Of a stretch of 64,000 bases of DNA, positions 1 to 8,431 are shown in pieces. The number at the start of each line of letters is the position of its first letter. The stretch's first letter is position 1. The notes beneath the pieces were generated by a model, which saw nothing but the letters and a program-made list of their open reading frames with translations, was not told the DNA's origin and did no database searches. Where the stretch lies: contig DAIDAG010000001.1 of NCBI GenBank assembly GCA_027310725.1, positions 1 to 64,000 of the forward strand, written 5' to 3'. The stretch comes from Sideroxydans sp. (lineage in GTDB: Bacteria; Pseudomonadota; Gammaproteobacteria; Burkholderiales; Gallionellaceae). The position numbers and the translations under genes were made by a program.

Positions 1-35
1 CGCCTGATGCTGCTTAATATCGCCACGTTGATCAC
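1..35 (-). CDS. IS21-family transposase (IstA-like), N-terminal 11 codons only
   Basis: Only the first codons lie in the window. Read on the minus strand, a GTG at 35 starts VINVAILSSIRR, which resembles the N-terminus of IS21-type IstA transposases, where a short 'SxIRRW' helix precedes the helix-turn-helix. An ACAGGAG-like Shine-Dalgarno abuts this GTG; the in-frame GTG at 26 has better spacing and may be the real start. The transposon-end-like repeats at 80-133 sit on its 5' side, as expected for the left end of such an element. The assignment rests on very little sequence. Confidence 0.4.
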   Translation of the reverse strand, partial: MINVAILSSIR

Positions 36-79
36 TCCTGTTGCTCCCGCTCAAATAATGAGCGGGACAGTATCTATAC

Positions 80-133
80 GTGGGTCAAATTTGGATGCAT
101 ATTACTGACCTAGGTGGGTCAGATTTGGGTGCA
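80..133. repeat. Two 20-bp terminal repeats of an IS21-like element end
   Basis: GTGGGTCAAATTTGGATGCA (80-99) and GTGGGTCAGATTTGGGTGCA (114-133) are direct repeats with two mismatches and a 34-bp period. Repeated GTGGGTCA-TTT-GATGCA boxes are typical of transposase-binding sites at the ends of IS21-family elements. The transposase start at 35 points away from them, which fits a left end with the element extending out of the window. I could not identify the exact outer terminus or a target duplication. Confidence 0.5.
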
Positions 134-465
134 ATTCAACACCTCAGTCGAGACTGGACGGAGTCACTGAGTACTTGCCGATTTAGAAATATGTTAATCA
201 TTGCGAAAAGCGCGCTCCTGTTGGGTTTGAGGGCATGAAAGAGGGCACCACTTTCTGATTAATGAGGATTGGAGTAGCAGTTGATTTGGTCATATGTCCC
301 GGCTCCAAAGGCACTGGTGACGGGACATTCCGTAAAACAAGCATTAACGGGAAAGTTATGAGCCATCCGTGGTGAGCCCGGGGAAACCGGTTCAGACTTG
401 CAATAACGTAGCAGCCGTCCTACAGTGGTTTCTCCAATTAATGACCAGGAAAACGGACAAACGAA
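134..465. other. Intergenic stretch without a supportable gene
   Basis: About 330 bases between the IS21-like end and the XRE regulator. I see no ORF with a credible start and no RNA gene. It presumably holds the promoter of the regulator at 466. Confidence 0.5.
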
Positions 466-903
466 ATGGCCAATATCGCATCTGTACTGAAGGACGAAAT
501 CGTACGTCTGGCTCGCAAAGAGATTCGCACTGAAACAGCAGGATTCAAGAAGGCATCGGTGCAGTACCGATCAGAGATAGCTGCATTGAAGCGACGTGTG
601 GTGACGCTGGAACAGCAGCTGTCGCGCCTTGGAAAGACGACCACGAAGCGTGATGAGATAAAGGCAGAGTCCATCACTGAAACAAAAGTCCGGTTCGTGG
701 CAAAAGGGTTCAAGACACTGAGGCAGCGACTCGGTTTGACGGCTGGTGAAATGGGAAAGCTGCTTGGGGTATCTGCCCAATCGATCTATAGCTGGGAGGC
801 CGGGAACTCCAGTCCACGCAAACTGCAATTGGCCAAGATCGCCATGCTGCGAGGGATGGGCAAGCGTGAAGCCAATGCCATTCTGGCACAACTGGCCAGT
901 TAG
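466..903 (+). CDS. XRE-family helix-turn-helix regulator with N-terminal coiled coil
   Basis: A 145-aa protein. Residues 1-60 are charged and heptad-like (a DEIVRLARKEIR helix, then SEIAALKRRVVTLEQQLSRL), predicting a coiled coil for dimerisation. Residues about 80-130 form an XRE/Cro-type helix-turn-helix (LRQRLGLTAGEMGKLLGVSA, then QSIYSWEAGNSSPR). It is probably a DNA-binding regulator, but its target is unknown. The Shine-Dalgarno is weak; the ATG was chosen because the conserved-looking N-terminus begins there. It is followed after 39 bp by the UPF0149-like gene in the same direction, so the two may be cotranscribed. Confidence 0.7.
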   Translation: MANIASVLKDEIVRLARKEIRTETAGFKKASVQYRSEIAALKRRVVTLEQQLSRLGKTTTKRDEIKAESITETKVRFVAKGFKTLRQRLGLTAGEMGKLLGVSAQSIYSWEAGNSSPRKLQLAKIAMLRGMGKREANAILAQLAS

Positions 904-942
904 GCTTCTGTAAATTTCATCTGTGTTATCGAAAAATAGAAA

Positions 943-1941
943 ATGACTGACGACAATCCAAAGCCATTGCACTCACCCCTTGCACAATCCCTGACCCGAG
1001 ATGGGAAGACGGTGCAAATAGAAATATACGAAGACGGTGAAGGTGGCTGGCTCCTGGAAGTGGTCGATGAGCATGGAAACTCGACCATATGGGATGACCC
1101 GTTTCAGAGCGATAGTGATGCACTGGATGAAGCCCTGAAAACCATAGAGGAGGAGGGCATAGAATCTTTGATCGACGTTCCTGCTGATTCGACACTATCT
1201 CCACAAGAACCAAATTCACTGCAAATGATGGCACCGCTCTCTGACGAAGAGATGGATGAGCTAGACAGATTCTTGCTGTCGGACGCCACGTCAGATGAAA
1301 CCATGATGCTCGACTGTCTTGATGGATATCTGACCGCCATCGTCTCAGGCCCCGTAATGCTCAAGCCTAGTGAATGGTTGCCGAGCGTATGGGGACCGAC
1401 AACAAGAGATGAGCCGGCATTCGATACGTTCGCGCAGGCTGAACGGATTACAGGCCTAATCATGCGGCATTTGAACGGCATTATCTGGAGCCTGCAGCAG
1501 GATCCTGAAGCATTCGAGCCGGTATTCGATACTGTCATCTATCCTGACGATCCTCACGAATACAGCGATGGCGAGATGTGGGCATACGGATACATGACCG
1601 GCATTGAGCTCCAACGTAATAACTGGAACGCATTTTTTGATGAGCCGAATAGCTCAGTGGTGCTACGGCCGATCTATTTGCTTGGAGCAGAAGAAGTCGC
1701 TCCAGAAGAAGAGGTACTCACAGAAACACCTGCACAGCGAGAAGAATTATCCAATCAGATTCCAGCCAGCGTTGCCTGGATATACCGGTTTTGGCAACCC
1801 TATCGCCGGGCAGTGGCAGAGCGCACTATTGCTACCAGCTATCAGCGTGAGCATCCCAAAGTAGGGCGCAACGATCCATGCCCGTGTGGCAGCGGAAAAA
1901 AGTTCAAGAAGTGCTGTGGAGCATCAACGGTGCTGCATTGA
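943..1941 (+). CDS. UPF0149 (YgfB/YecA)-family protein with C-terminal SEC-C zinc motif
   Basis: A 332-aa soluble protein. Residues about 95-280 match the YecA/UPF0149 fold by eye ([14 protein letters not shown], then [17 protein letters not shown] and a later acidic helical part). The last 25 residues carry a SEC-C motif, [20 protein letters not shown], a Cys4-type zinc site also found at the SecA C-terminus. The N-terminal 90 residues are an acidic extension ([19 protein letters not shown]) not usual for YecA. YecA proteins have been linked to SecA or ribosome binding; the function here is unassigned. The ATG at 943 follows an A-rich leader with a weak Shine-Dalgarno. Confidence 0.75.
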   Translation: MTDDNPKPLHSPLAQSLTRDGKTVQIEIYEDGEGGWLLEVVDEHGNSTIWDDPFQSDSDALDEALKTIEEEGIESLIDVPADSTLSPQEPNSLQMMAPLSDEEMDELDRFLLSDATSDETMMLDCLDGYLTAIVSGPVMLKPSEWLPSVWGPTTRDEPAFDTFAQAERITGLIMRHLNGIIWSLQQDPEAFEPVFDTVIYPDDPHEYSDGEMWAYGYMTGIELQRNNWNAFFDEPNSSVVLRPIYLLGAEEVAPEEEVLTETPAQREELSNQIPASVAWIYRFWQPYRRAVAERTIATSYQREHPKVGRNDPCPCGSGKKFKKCCGASTVLH

Positions 1942-2109
1942 ACACCGGGAAATGCAAGACTCGGTCGCGTGCCTTGCATGGCTGCTTATTGGCGAGGCTG
2001 TGTGAGAATCCACCTCCTTCTGCCGCCATCCCTTCTTATGTGTTATTGGAATAACGTCCGCGCGGAGGGGAGATGATGAAGCGATTCATAGAAGGCGAAG
2101 CGTCATTAA

Positions 2110-3282
2110 TCAACCCGCACGCAACCATGAAAACCGAGGCCACTTCATCAGTCGAATGAGCCCCGCCATGACAACCAGGATCGGAAGACCGGCGTATAGA
2201 TTGACCGTTTGCCAGCCAAGTGCATTGACCATGGTGCCGGAAAACAGGGTAGCTGTCGTGACGCCCAGAAATACGAGCGTATCGTTTAGCGCTTGGGCGC
2301 GGGCGGCCTCTTCCTTGCGGCAGCTCTCGGTCAGCAGGGCTGTGGCGCCAACGTAGAGAAAGTTCCAGCCGACCCCCAGCATAATTAACGCGAACTCGAA
2401 GTGGGCCAACTCGCTTCCTGCCAGACTTACCGTAATGCTCGCGAGATTCAGCAGGCAGCCCAACAGCATGACCGGCAAAATGCCGACTCTCTGAATGAGT
2501 ACCCCAGTGAAAAGTGAGGGAGCAAACATGGCAAGCACATGCCACTGAATGACTTCAGCGGTCTGGTTAAAACCGAGCCGCGAACACATCATAGCCAGCG
2601 GCGTGGCGGCCATCAGGAGATTCATCACGGCATAGCCAACGACTCCCCCTAGGACGGCCATGAAAAACTTGGGATTGCTGGCAATTTCAAACCATGATCG
2701 TCGCGTCTGATGGTTCTCCGCCCTCACCATTGGCGGCAGGCTGAGGCCCATCGCGAACATGGCTCCCAACAACGCCACCCCGGTCAGCGAGAGAAAACTG
2801 GCGTAGAAGGCGGGCTCAAGAGCATCCTTCGTCCACCGGGCGAGTGTCGGCCCGGCCACTGCAGCTAGGAGACCGCCGGCCAGGGTCCAAGAGATAGCCA
2901 AGCTTTTTCTCGCCGGGGCCACCGAATCGACCGCCGCAAACCGGTAGTATTGACCGACAGCACCAAAGGTGCCGATCAGGAACCCAGCCGCCGAGAACAG
3001 GGCGAAACTGCCAGTCCGAACCCCGAAAGCAGCACATGCCAAGCCGATCGCACCGACCAGAGCTCCAGCGCAGAAGGTGAAGCGGCGCCCAAAGCGTTCC
3101 ATGAGTCTGGCCGCCGGATAGAGCATCACCATGGTACCCAGGTATTGGATAGCCAATGGCACGGTAGCGAAATCAGTCGACGAGAGTTGAGCCCCCACCA
3201 GAGCCGACGATGAGAGCACAAGACTGATCGTGGTCATCACCGCCGCCTGGGAGAGTGCAAGCAGAAAGATGTTGCGGTTCAT
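2110..3282 (-). CDS. MFS transporter, probable exporter paired with the PvcA-like gene
   Basis: A 390-aa, 12-helix major facilitator superfamily protein. The loop 2-3 signature region reads RLMERFGRRFTF (about residues 60-71). Helices fill both halves and are separated by a basic central loop (residues about 188-200, RAENHQTRRSW). The start ATG overlaps the stop of the upstream PvcA-like gene as ATGA, so the pair is translationally coupled. An exporter encoded with a natural-product-type enzyme usually moves its product or gives self-resistance; that role is inferred from context and the substrate cannot be read from sequence. Confidence 0.75.
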   Translation of the reverse strand: MNRNIFLLALSQAAVMTTISLVLSSSALVGAQLSSTDFATVPLAIQYLGTMVMLYPAARLMERFGRRFTFCAGALVGAIGLACAAFGVRTGSFALFSAAGFLIGTFGAVGQYYRFAAVDSVAPARKSLAISWTLAGGLLAAVAGPTLARWTKDALEPAFYASFLSLTGVALLGAMFAMGLSLPPMVRAENHQTRRSWFEIASNPKFFMAVLGGVVGYAVMNLLMAATPLAMMCSRLGFNQTAEVIQWHVLAMFAPSLFTGVLIQRVGILPVMLLGCLLNLASITVSLAGSELAHFEFALIMLGVGWNFLYVGATALLTESCRKEEAARAQALNDTLVFLGVTTATLFSGTMVNALGWQTVNLYAGLPILVVMAGLIRLMKWPRFSWLRAG

Positions 3283-4499
3283 ACCCTTGTCTTCGACGGT
3301 TCGTAGAATTGCGTTAGCCCCTTCTCATCAACGACCCGGGTAAAGGACGGATTACCAATGACAGTTATTTCGTGACGGATTTCCATCCGTTTGGCATCGC
3401 CATTGTCGCCCGGGACCATGACTGCAATTCCATGATACGGGAGGAGACGGGAGCCCAGCTTGTATTCCGGATACAGACGAAGGCCCAATACCGGGATTTT
3501 CTTCGCGTGGATTGTAGCCCGAATGGCATTCGGGAAATGATGTTTTTCCCAGTTGGTATCAGCGGCGGCCGCCTTCAAGGCCCGGTACTCTGCAAGCGCC
3601 AGGGTGGCACTGTCATCGAGGTGTGCCAAGGAAATACCTGAATCGGCACAGAACAGAGTCGCCAATTGCTCGTAGGAAAATCCCATACGCCGAGAATTGA
3701 GCGTCGCGCGCATGCTGGCGTGCCAGCGCTGGTATTCATCTGCAAGCAGATCATGCGACAACGGATCAGACAGAAATTTGGCACGCCAAATCTCGAAGCG
3801 ATTATGGAAGAACTGGTTGTAATTGGAAAGATAGTCGGAAATGTCGTGAATCTTGATGGTGTCAGCTATCTGCAGTTCTTCGGTTCGCTGACGCAGTTGG
3901 ATCAGATAGTTCTGCGCCTCGACCGACGTAACCCCCAGCGGCAACGCATAGAAGGTGCTATCGCTGATCACATGGAAGATGGCTCCGGGTGGATAGATGC
4001 TCGCGATATGGCGGGCAATATTGTCCATATGGAGCAGCGACACATCATCTGCTGCGGTCACCTCGGTGGGTTGCACCCGCTTGGTCGGATTGCTAATTAC
4101 GCAGAATGCCAGGATCAGGATTTCAATCGGAGCACCTTTCTCACAAGCATCAGTGACCATCTGACGCCACTGGTCACATTCTCGGAATTTCTTTCGCGAA
4201 TTAAACTGGAAAGCATTGTGGTTCAGAAGTTCGATGATCCGCGATGGCAGGTCAAGCGCTTTGGTTCGCTCCAAGAACGCATCCACGTCGAAATGCTGTG
4301 AGATGCTGAGGCGCCGAATCCGAGCATTGTCACCGGGGCCATAGATTCGCTGCGGTTGCCATTGCGAGCGTGGGTCGCTCTTCGACCAGACAAATTCGTG
4401 CCCGATCTGGGACCTAGAAATGATCTCCCCGCTCAACCCAACCGAAAGTTGCTGATTGGCAGCGGGAACAGGCGCAGACAGCGATGCGGACATCAACAT
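3279..4499 (-). CDS. DIT1/PvcA-family protein (L-Tyr/L-Trp isonitrile synthase family)
   Basis: A 406-aa protein resembling the DIT1_PvcA family, whose members (PvcA, IsnA, yeast Dit1) convert the alpha-amino group of tyrosine or tryptophan to an isonitrile using ribulose-5-phosphate. Family landmarks seen: an N-terminal helix ending RIIELLNHNAF; the core strand GAPIEILILAFCVISNPTKR, where the family has an FPFKSxNPxK-like segment; IASIYPPGAIFHVISD, matching the YPPG-xx-xx-SDG stretch; and a C-terminal IRATIHAKKIPVLGLRLYP followed by LPYHGIAV, the 'RxSIH...WHG' region. The PFKS part is altered to CVIS, so the substrate or chemistry may differ. No PvcB-like Fe/2OG oxygenase lies beside it. AAGGAG lies 6 nt before the ATG. 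Divergent from the GlxA-type regulator. Confidence 0.7.
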   Translation of the reverse strand: MLMSASLSAPVPAANQQLSVGLSGEIISRSQIGHEFVWSKSDPRSQWQPQRIYGPGDNARIRRLSISQHFDVDAFLERTKALDLPSRIIELLNHNAFQFNSRKKFRECDQWRQMVTDACEKGAPIEILILAFCVISNPTKRVQPTEVTAADDVSLLHMDNIARHIASIYPPGAIFHVISDSTFYALPLGVTSVEAQNYLIQLRQRTEELQIADTIKIHDISDYLSNYNQFFHNRFEIWRAKFLSDPLSHDLLADEYQRWHASMRATLNSRRMGFSYEQLATLFCADSGISLAHLDDSATLALAEYRALKAAAADTNWEKHHFPNAIRATIHAKKIPVLGLRLYPEYKLGSRLLPYHGIAVMVPGDNGDAKRMEIRHEITVIGNPSFTRVVDEKGLTQFYEPSKTRV

Positions 4500-4529
4500 G
4501 GTTTTCTCCTTGTGTTGTGAGTGGTGCCA

Positions 4530-4557
4530 TTGACATGTTGCATGGATGGGTTAGAGT
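4530..4557 (+). promoter_or_regulatory. Sigma-70-like promoter for the GlxA-type regulator
   Basis: TTGACA (4530-4535), a 16-bp spacer, then TAGAGT (4552-4557). Transcription would begin near 4564, leaving a leader of about 24 nt before the ATG at 4588, where no clear Shine-Dalgarno is visible. The same 88-bp region must hold the opposing promoter for the PvcA-like operon, so the regulator could repress or activate both. Confidence 0.45.
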
Positions 4558-4587
4558 ACAAATGACATAGTTCCCTCGTTTTCTGCC

Positions 4588-5529
4588 ATGGCGCGTAAGT
4601 TGGTTTTTGCCGTTTTTTCCGATTTTCAGTTGCTGGATGTGGCCGGACCAATCGCGGCGTTCGAGATGGCCAACCAGATGGAACCAAGGGCGTATGAGCT
4701 AACTTTGGCCAGCCAAGCGGGGGGAGCGGTGAAGAGCTCGTCAGGTACCAAACTGTTGACCATGCCCTTCGCCCAAGTGCTCGATGCAGATACCGTGATC
4801 GCTGTGGGAGGTGAAGGAGTCATCGAAGCCGCTGCCAGCGCGGAGATGCTAACCTTCATCCGCAATCTCTCACAGAAAGCGCGACGCATGGCGAGCGTCT
4901 GTTCGGGTGCCTATCTGCTCGCCTCAGCCGGTTTGCTGAATGGAAAGAAGGCAACAACACACTGGCAGCGTAGCGCCGACTTCAGGCGCCGATTTCCCGA
5001 CGTGTCCCTTGATGAAGACCGAATCTATGTCAATGACGGCCATATTTGGACCTCAGCGGGGATCAGTGCGGGCATCGATCTTTCCCTGGCTCTAATCGCC
5101 CATGATCTTGGGGAGAAGATTGCTCGCCAGGTCGCCCGCCAACTCGTGGTGTATTACCGTCGCCCTGGCGGGCAATCCCAGTATTCAGCTTTATTGGAAA
5201 TGGGCATGGCGGACGGTCGCTTCGCCGGCCTGCTCGATTACATCCGCAGCAATCTGGATCAACCACTGACGGTTGGCGATCTCGCGGACCATGCGTGCAT
5301 GAGTCCAAGGCATTTTGCCCGATGCTTCACATCTGAAATCGGCACAACTCCAGCCCGAGCCATCGAACGATTAAGGGTAGAGGCAGCGAGCGCCGCTTTG
5401 GAAAGTGGTAATGGCTCGGTACAGGTTGTGGCGCGCCAATGTGGCTTCACAGACGTGGAACGAATGCGGCGCGCCTTTATCCGCCTCAAAGGGATCCCAC
5501 CTTCAGCCGTGAAACGACATTTCCGCTAG
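4588..5529 (+). CDS. GlxA-type AraC-family transcriptional regulator (DJ-1/PfpI domain plus AraC HTH)
   Basis: A 313-aa protein. Residues 1-180 form a DJ-1/PfpI-like sensor domain (LVFAVFSDFQLLDVAGPIAA, with the nucleophile-elbow stretch ASVCSGAYLLASAGLL around residue 108). Residues about 210-313 form a double helix-turn-helix AraC domain (LTVGDLADHACMSPRHFARC, then VARQCGFTDVERMRRAF). In this family the N-terminal domain is normally a ligand sensor rather than an enzyme. Divergent orientation with only 88 bp separating it from the PvcA-like/MFS operon makes it the likely local regulator. Confidence 0.85.
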   Translation: MARKLVFAVFSDFQLLDVAGPIAAFEMANQMEPRAYELTLASQAGGAVKSSSGTKLLTMPFAQVLDADTVIAVGGEGVIEAAASAEMLTFIRNLSQKARRMASVCSGAYLLASAGLLNGKKATTHWQRSADFRRRFPDVSLDEDRIYVNDGHIWTSAGISAGIDLSLALIAHDLGEKIARQVARQLVVYYRRPGGQSQYSALLEMGMADGRFAGLLDYIRSNLDQPLTVGDLADHACMSPRHFARCFTSEIGTTPARAIERLRVEAASAALESGNGSVQVVARQCGFTDVERMRRAFIRLKGIPPSAVKRHFR

Positions 5530-5702
5530 AACAGCATCCGCTTGCGAACTACGTCCATCCCGACAGGATGGCGCGCCCGAAGAGGAAAGAACTTCCTCTA
5601 TAGAAACAGCATCAGACTGAAATACTGGAAACCGAAATGTCTGCAATGCCGAACATCGGACAATATCTGTCGGATGAAGTCCTAATTATTACATTTTGAG
5701 CT

Positions 5703-5930
5703 TTACGGGCACTCCTTGGGGCAGGATGCTAATTGCAATCTCTCATCCTGCAACAGCAATTTGATCAGCTTCTCTTCATTCGTCCTGCCTTCGATTAAGG
5801 ACAAGTGCCAGTCTACAAACCGGTTCCATTCCTCCACTGTTTGGATATTCAGCGGCTTTACCCCTGTCAAATTGTAGAGCCGTTCAATGTCCTTCGCGTG
5901 CAGCCGAAGTCGAATTCCGTGTCGAAGCAT
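5703..5930 (-). CDS. Small hypothetical protein
   Basis: A 76-aa ORF when started at the ATG at 5930 (a TTG two codons upstream is also possible). The composition looks protein-like (LRLHAKDIERLYNLTGV, then WNRFVDWHLSLIEG) and the C-terminus carries two cysteines. There is no clear Shine-Dalgarno, no recognised domain and no operon partner, so it may be spurious. Confidence 0.35.
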   Translation of the reverse strand: MLRHGIRLRLHAKDIERLYNLTGVKPLNIQTVEEWNRFVDWHLSLIEGRTNEEKLIKLLLQDERLQLASCPKECP

Positions 5931-6227
5931 ATTCAAGATCCGGCATGTGGTTTATTTGCCTGGGTTGCTTAGGCTATTTCCATGATATGTAGCGATACAT
6001 CACTCGCATCTGCCACCAATAATTCAATTTCCGTTTTTGCGTTTTCTCAGCATCCTGATCAGCGCAATCAATGGCGCAAAATATCCCGCTGACTCCGCCA
6101 AATGAACGCGCGGACTTTCTTGCTTGTTTCTGCCTTCACTCTGTACCTCCTATATAATCAGCACGAATAACTAAAAACATTCGTCTTTCAGCCTGGGCGC
6201 GCGACAGAGTTGGAACCCGGAAAAGCC
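5931..6227. other. Intergenic region upstream of the IHF-like gene
   Basis: AT-richer than its surroundings, with stretches such as TATATAATC near 6152-6160 that could serve as a -10 element for the IHF-like gene at 6228. No gene is supportable here. Confidence 0.35.
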
Positions 6228-6509
6228 ATGACCCGCAACGAAATCATCCAGAACCTTTCCCTATCCTTTCCCCAATTCCCTCTCAAGGACATCGATCTGA
6301 CCGTCCGCGTGATAGTCGACAAGTTGTCCCATACGCTGGCCCAAGGGGGCAGGGTAGAGATCCGTGGCTTCGGCAGTTTTGCATTGAATCACCGCCCACC
6401 CCGCAAAGGGCGCAACCCGAAGACCGGTGCCACCGTCATGATTCCGGCCAAATACGTACCCCATTTCAAACCCGGCAAAGAAATGCGCGAGCGCGTCGAT
6501 TACCCGTAA
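6228..6509 (+). CDS. IHF-beta-like nucleoid DNA-bending protein (copy 1)
   Basis: A 93-aa protein of the HU/IHF family, closest by eye to the IHF beta subunit: [40 protein letters not shown] and GKEMRERV are the diagnostic DNA-binding arm and C-terminal helix. The proline that intercalates into DNA sits in the RKGRNPKTG arm. The ATG at 6228 aligns with the usual IHF start, so the upstream TTG was not used. A second, closely similar gene of identical length is at 62647. Likely a paralogue acting in DNA bending or recombination rather than the housekeeping ihfB. Confidence 0.85.
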   Translation: MTRNEIIQNLSLSFPQFPLKDIDLTVRVIVDKLSHTLAQGGRVEIRGFGSFALNHRPPRKGRNPKTGATVMIPAKYVPHFKPGKEMRERVDYP

Positions 6510-6512
6510 GCC

Positions 6513-7127
6513 TCAATGCACCCCACCGGCTGCTTCGGTGCAGAGCAGTACATAGATCAGCTTGGCTTCCTGGTGGAACAGCAGGTCAAATTCCTGATTG
6601 ACCGGATGCGCCTGGCAGACCGCGAGCGGCAGCAAGGCCTTGCCGCAGAGTTTCTGGCTATGCAGGCGAGTCATGCGAATCGCCATCAATGCATTCACCG
6701 CCTTGAAATCCACCACTTCGCATGATTTGTCATCGGCAATGCCGAATACCGCAAAATGTTCATCATCGCGCCGGTTCAGCTTCAAGCCGATTTTCCGGCT
6801 GATCTCCTGCTTCGTCTCCTTGCTCAAGTAGTCCGGCTTCTGGGTACGCAGGTTGTGCATGAAGACCAGCTCCACTTCCAGTACGCGCATGTCCGGGTAC
6901 TTGTCGGAGACGGAATGGACCTCCGCCTTCAGCCCGGTCAGGAATGTCTCATGGTCGTTGGCGATGATCCAGGCATGGTGGAAACGCAGCGTTCCTTCAC
7001 AGGTGAGCCGGAAACCGAGGAAATAGCAGTCATCGATCGAAACGTCGTTCGTCGGCTTCTGTCGCGCATCGATGATGACTTTGCAGCCACCGGAATGCTC
7101 GTAGCGTAATGCCGGTACCGTACTCAT
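6513..7127 (-). CDS. Conserved-looking hypothetical protein
   Basis: A 204-aa soluble protein without signal peptide or membrane segments; I do not recognise the family. It has alternating strands and helices (SIDDCYFLGFRLTCEGTLRF, then EVVDFKAVNALMAIRMTRLH). It is the last gene of a leftward three-gene set: its start overlaps the stop of the 75-aa gene by 4 bp, and that gene overlaps the membrane-protein gene by 11 bp. It ends 3 bp from the stop of the IHF-like gene, in convergent orientation. Confidence 0.6.
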   Translation of the reverse strand: MSTVPALRYEHSGGCKVIIDARQKPTNDVSIDDCYFLGFRLTCEGTLRFHHAWIIANDHETFLTGLKAEVHSVSDKYPDMRVLEVELVFMHNLRTQKPDYLSKETKQEISRKIGLKLNRRDDEHFAVFGIADDKSCEVVDFKAVNALMAIRMTRLHSQKLCGKALLPLAVCQAHPVNQEFDLLFHQEAKLIYVLLCTEAAGGVH

Positions 7128-7351
7128 TTCGTGTCCCCCTTCACATCACCGGCAGCTTCTGACTTTTCAGGCGGTTCCAGGCAGACCGCCATAAGTTCGT
7201 CATATCTGGAGATCAGCTCCTTTAGCGCCTCCAGCTCCTTTTCATCGGCCTCGGTAAACATCCTTGGACGCATCAGTACGCCCAGCAGGCGATATTCGAT
7301 GGCGGTACGCCCCGATCTGACCATTTCACATAGCTCAGTCCTAGTGACCAT
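7124..7351 (-). CDS. Small hypothetical protein
   Basis: A 75-aa, mostly helical, acidic protein (MFTEADEKELEALKELISRY) with no recognised domain. It sits between two overlapping genes (ATGA overlap downstream, 11-bp overlap upstream), and this tight coupling is the main support for its being real. Confidence 0.55.
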   Translation of the reverse strand: MVTRTELCEMVRSGRTAIEYRLLGVLMRPRMFTEADEKELEALKELISRYDELMAVCLEPPEKSEAAGDVKGDTK

Positions 7352-7829
7352 GGGGATTCTCCCGTTGCAGATACTTCACCGTGAGCCGTACCGAGAACGG
7401 CACCAGCAGCACACAAACAAACTCCCAGGCGATCAGTAACCACTGATGCGAGGTCCATGGCTGTTCTGGCATGGGTATGGATGCAACCAGCTGATGCTCG
7501 GGAATCCTGATCGTATCCCCCTCAACCTTGATGCGTCCGCCAGCGTCCAGCAGATTGGGGCGAAAGCCGAGTTGTACCCGGCAGGTACTGGCTTCAGGCT
7601 GCGGCAACGTGGCGATGCCGAGCTGGCGCAGATGCGTGCATCCCTCCTGGTTCAGGATCAATACCGACTGCCTGTACTCGAACTGGCCGAGGAGATAGGA
7701 AGTGGAGGCCAGCAGGGCCACCACGGACGAGAACACAAACGTGATCAGGGCGTATTCCACAAACAGGCGCCATGCCTTGCGCAGCCTGCTCCGGGTATTG
7801 CGGTTGATGACGGGTTTGCTGTTTTGCAT
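7341..7829 (-). CDS. Membrane protein, two transmembrane helices, unknown function
   Basis: A 162-aa protein with a basic cytoplasmic start (RNTRSRLRKAWR), a first helix around residues 24-47, a periplasmic loop of about 75 residues with two cysteines (GCTHL and STCRV), and a second helix near 128-150. AAAGGAG is placed 6 nt before the ATG. First gene of the leftward three-gene unit. The family is not recognised. Confidence 0.6.
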   Translation of the reverse strand: MQNSKPVINRNTRSRLRKAWRLFVEYALITFVFSSVVALLASTSYLLGQFEYRQSVLILNQEGCTHLRQLGIATLPQPEASTCRVQLGFRPNLLDAGGRIKVEGDTIRIPEHQLVASIPMPEQPWTSHQWLLIAWEFVCVLLVPFSVRLTVKYLQRENPHGH

Positions 7830-8041
7830 CGATTGCTCCTTTCAGTTGAGAGGAACAAGTTAGCAAATCAGCCCCATTCTCCGAAACGCAATTTGCAGAT
7901 GGGGCGTGATTCCGGGCGGCGCCATCCGTCTCGGACAGGGAAAGTCCTGAGGCAGGCGAAACCGCTTCGGGATTTTGTCGATTTTGGTAGATTGGTCGGT
8001 TCGGCCCCGATTTCAGGGCGCGAACAGACGATGGCAGGGCG
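7830..8041. other. Short intergenic region without a supportable gene
   Basis: About 210 bases that should contain the promoter of the leftward three-gene unit and the end of the XRE transcript. I see no gene in it. Confidence 0.4.
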
Positions 8042-8299
8042 CTACTTCGTGTTGGTCTTGCGAGGTTTGTCCGGCTCGGTGAGCAGCTCGGCCATGGTCA
8101 CGCCCAGCGCGCAGGCAATGCGCTCGATATTGCCGATCGAGATGTTGCGCTGGCCGCGTTCGACCGAGCTGATGTAGTTGGTATGCAGTCCGGCCCCCTC
8201 TGCCAGGAGTTCCTGGGTCAGGTTCCTTTCCAGGCGCAAGCGCCTGACATTGCTGGCAAATAGCAGCTGGGCACTGAACTTTTGGGTTGGATTCCGCAT
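8042..8299 (-). CDS. XRE-family transcriptional regulator
   Basis: An 85-aa single-domain Cro/CI-type repressor. The helix-turn-helix spans residues about 12-70 (NVRRLRLERNLTQELLAEGA, HTNYISSVERGQRNISIGNI, then a helix ending ALGVTMAELL). The ATG at 8299 is preferred because the upstream in-frame extension runs through the presumed operator region. Divergent from the lipoprotein genes at 8432, with a 15-bp direct repeat between, suggesting that it controls them and perhaps itself. Confidence 0.8.
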   Translation of the reverse strand: MRNPTQKFSAQLLFASNVRRLRLERNLTQELLAEGAGLHTNYISSVERGQRNISIGNIERIACALGVTMAELLTEPDKPRKTNTK

Positions 8300-8335
8300 G
8301 CTGACAGTGTTGACGACCGGCACATGAGAATCCAC

Positions 8336-8390
8336 ACACTTTGGGTTTGATTTAACCCCGTCTTCGGGTAGAGTAACACTTTGAGTTTGA
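8336..8390. promoter_or_regulatory. 15-bp direct repeats, probable operator between XRE gene and lipoprotein gene
   Basis: ACACTTTGGGTTTGA at 8336-8350 and ACACTTTGAGTTTGA at 8376-8390 differ at one base and are exactly 40 bp apart, about four helical turns, so bound proteins would lie on the same DNA face. They sit between the divergent XRE regulator and the lipoprotein gene. The natural candidate binder is that regulator (inference). Confidence 0.5.
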
Positions 8391-8431
8391 CGAGGGATTC
8401 CGTGTGTGGAATCTGGGAAGAAAGGGGAGAC

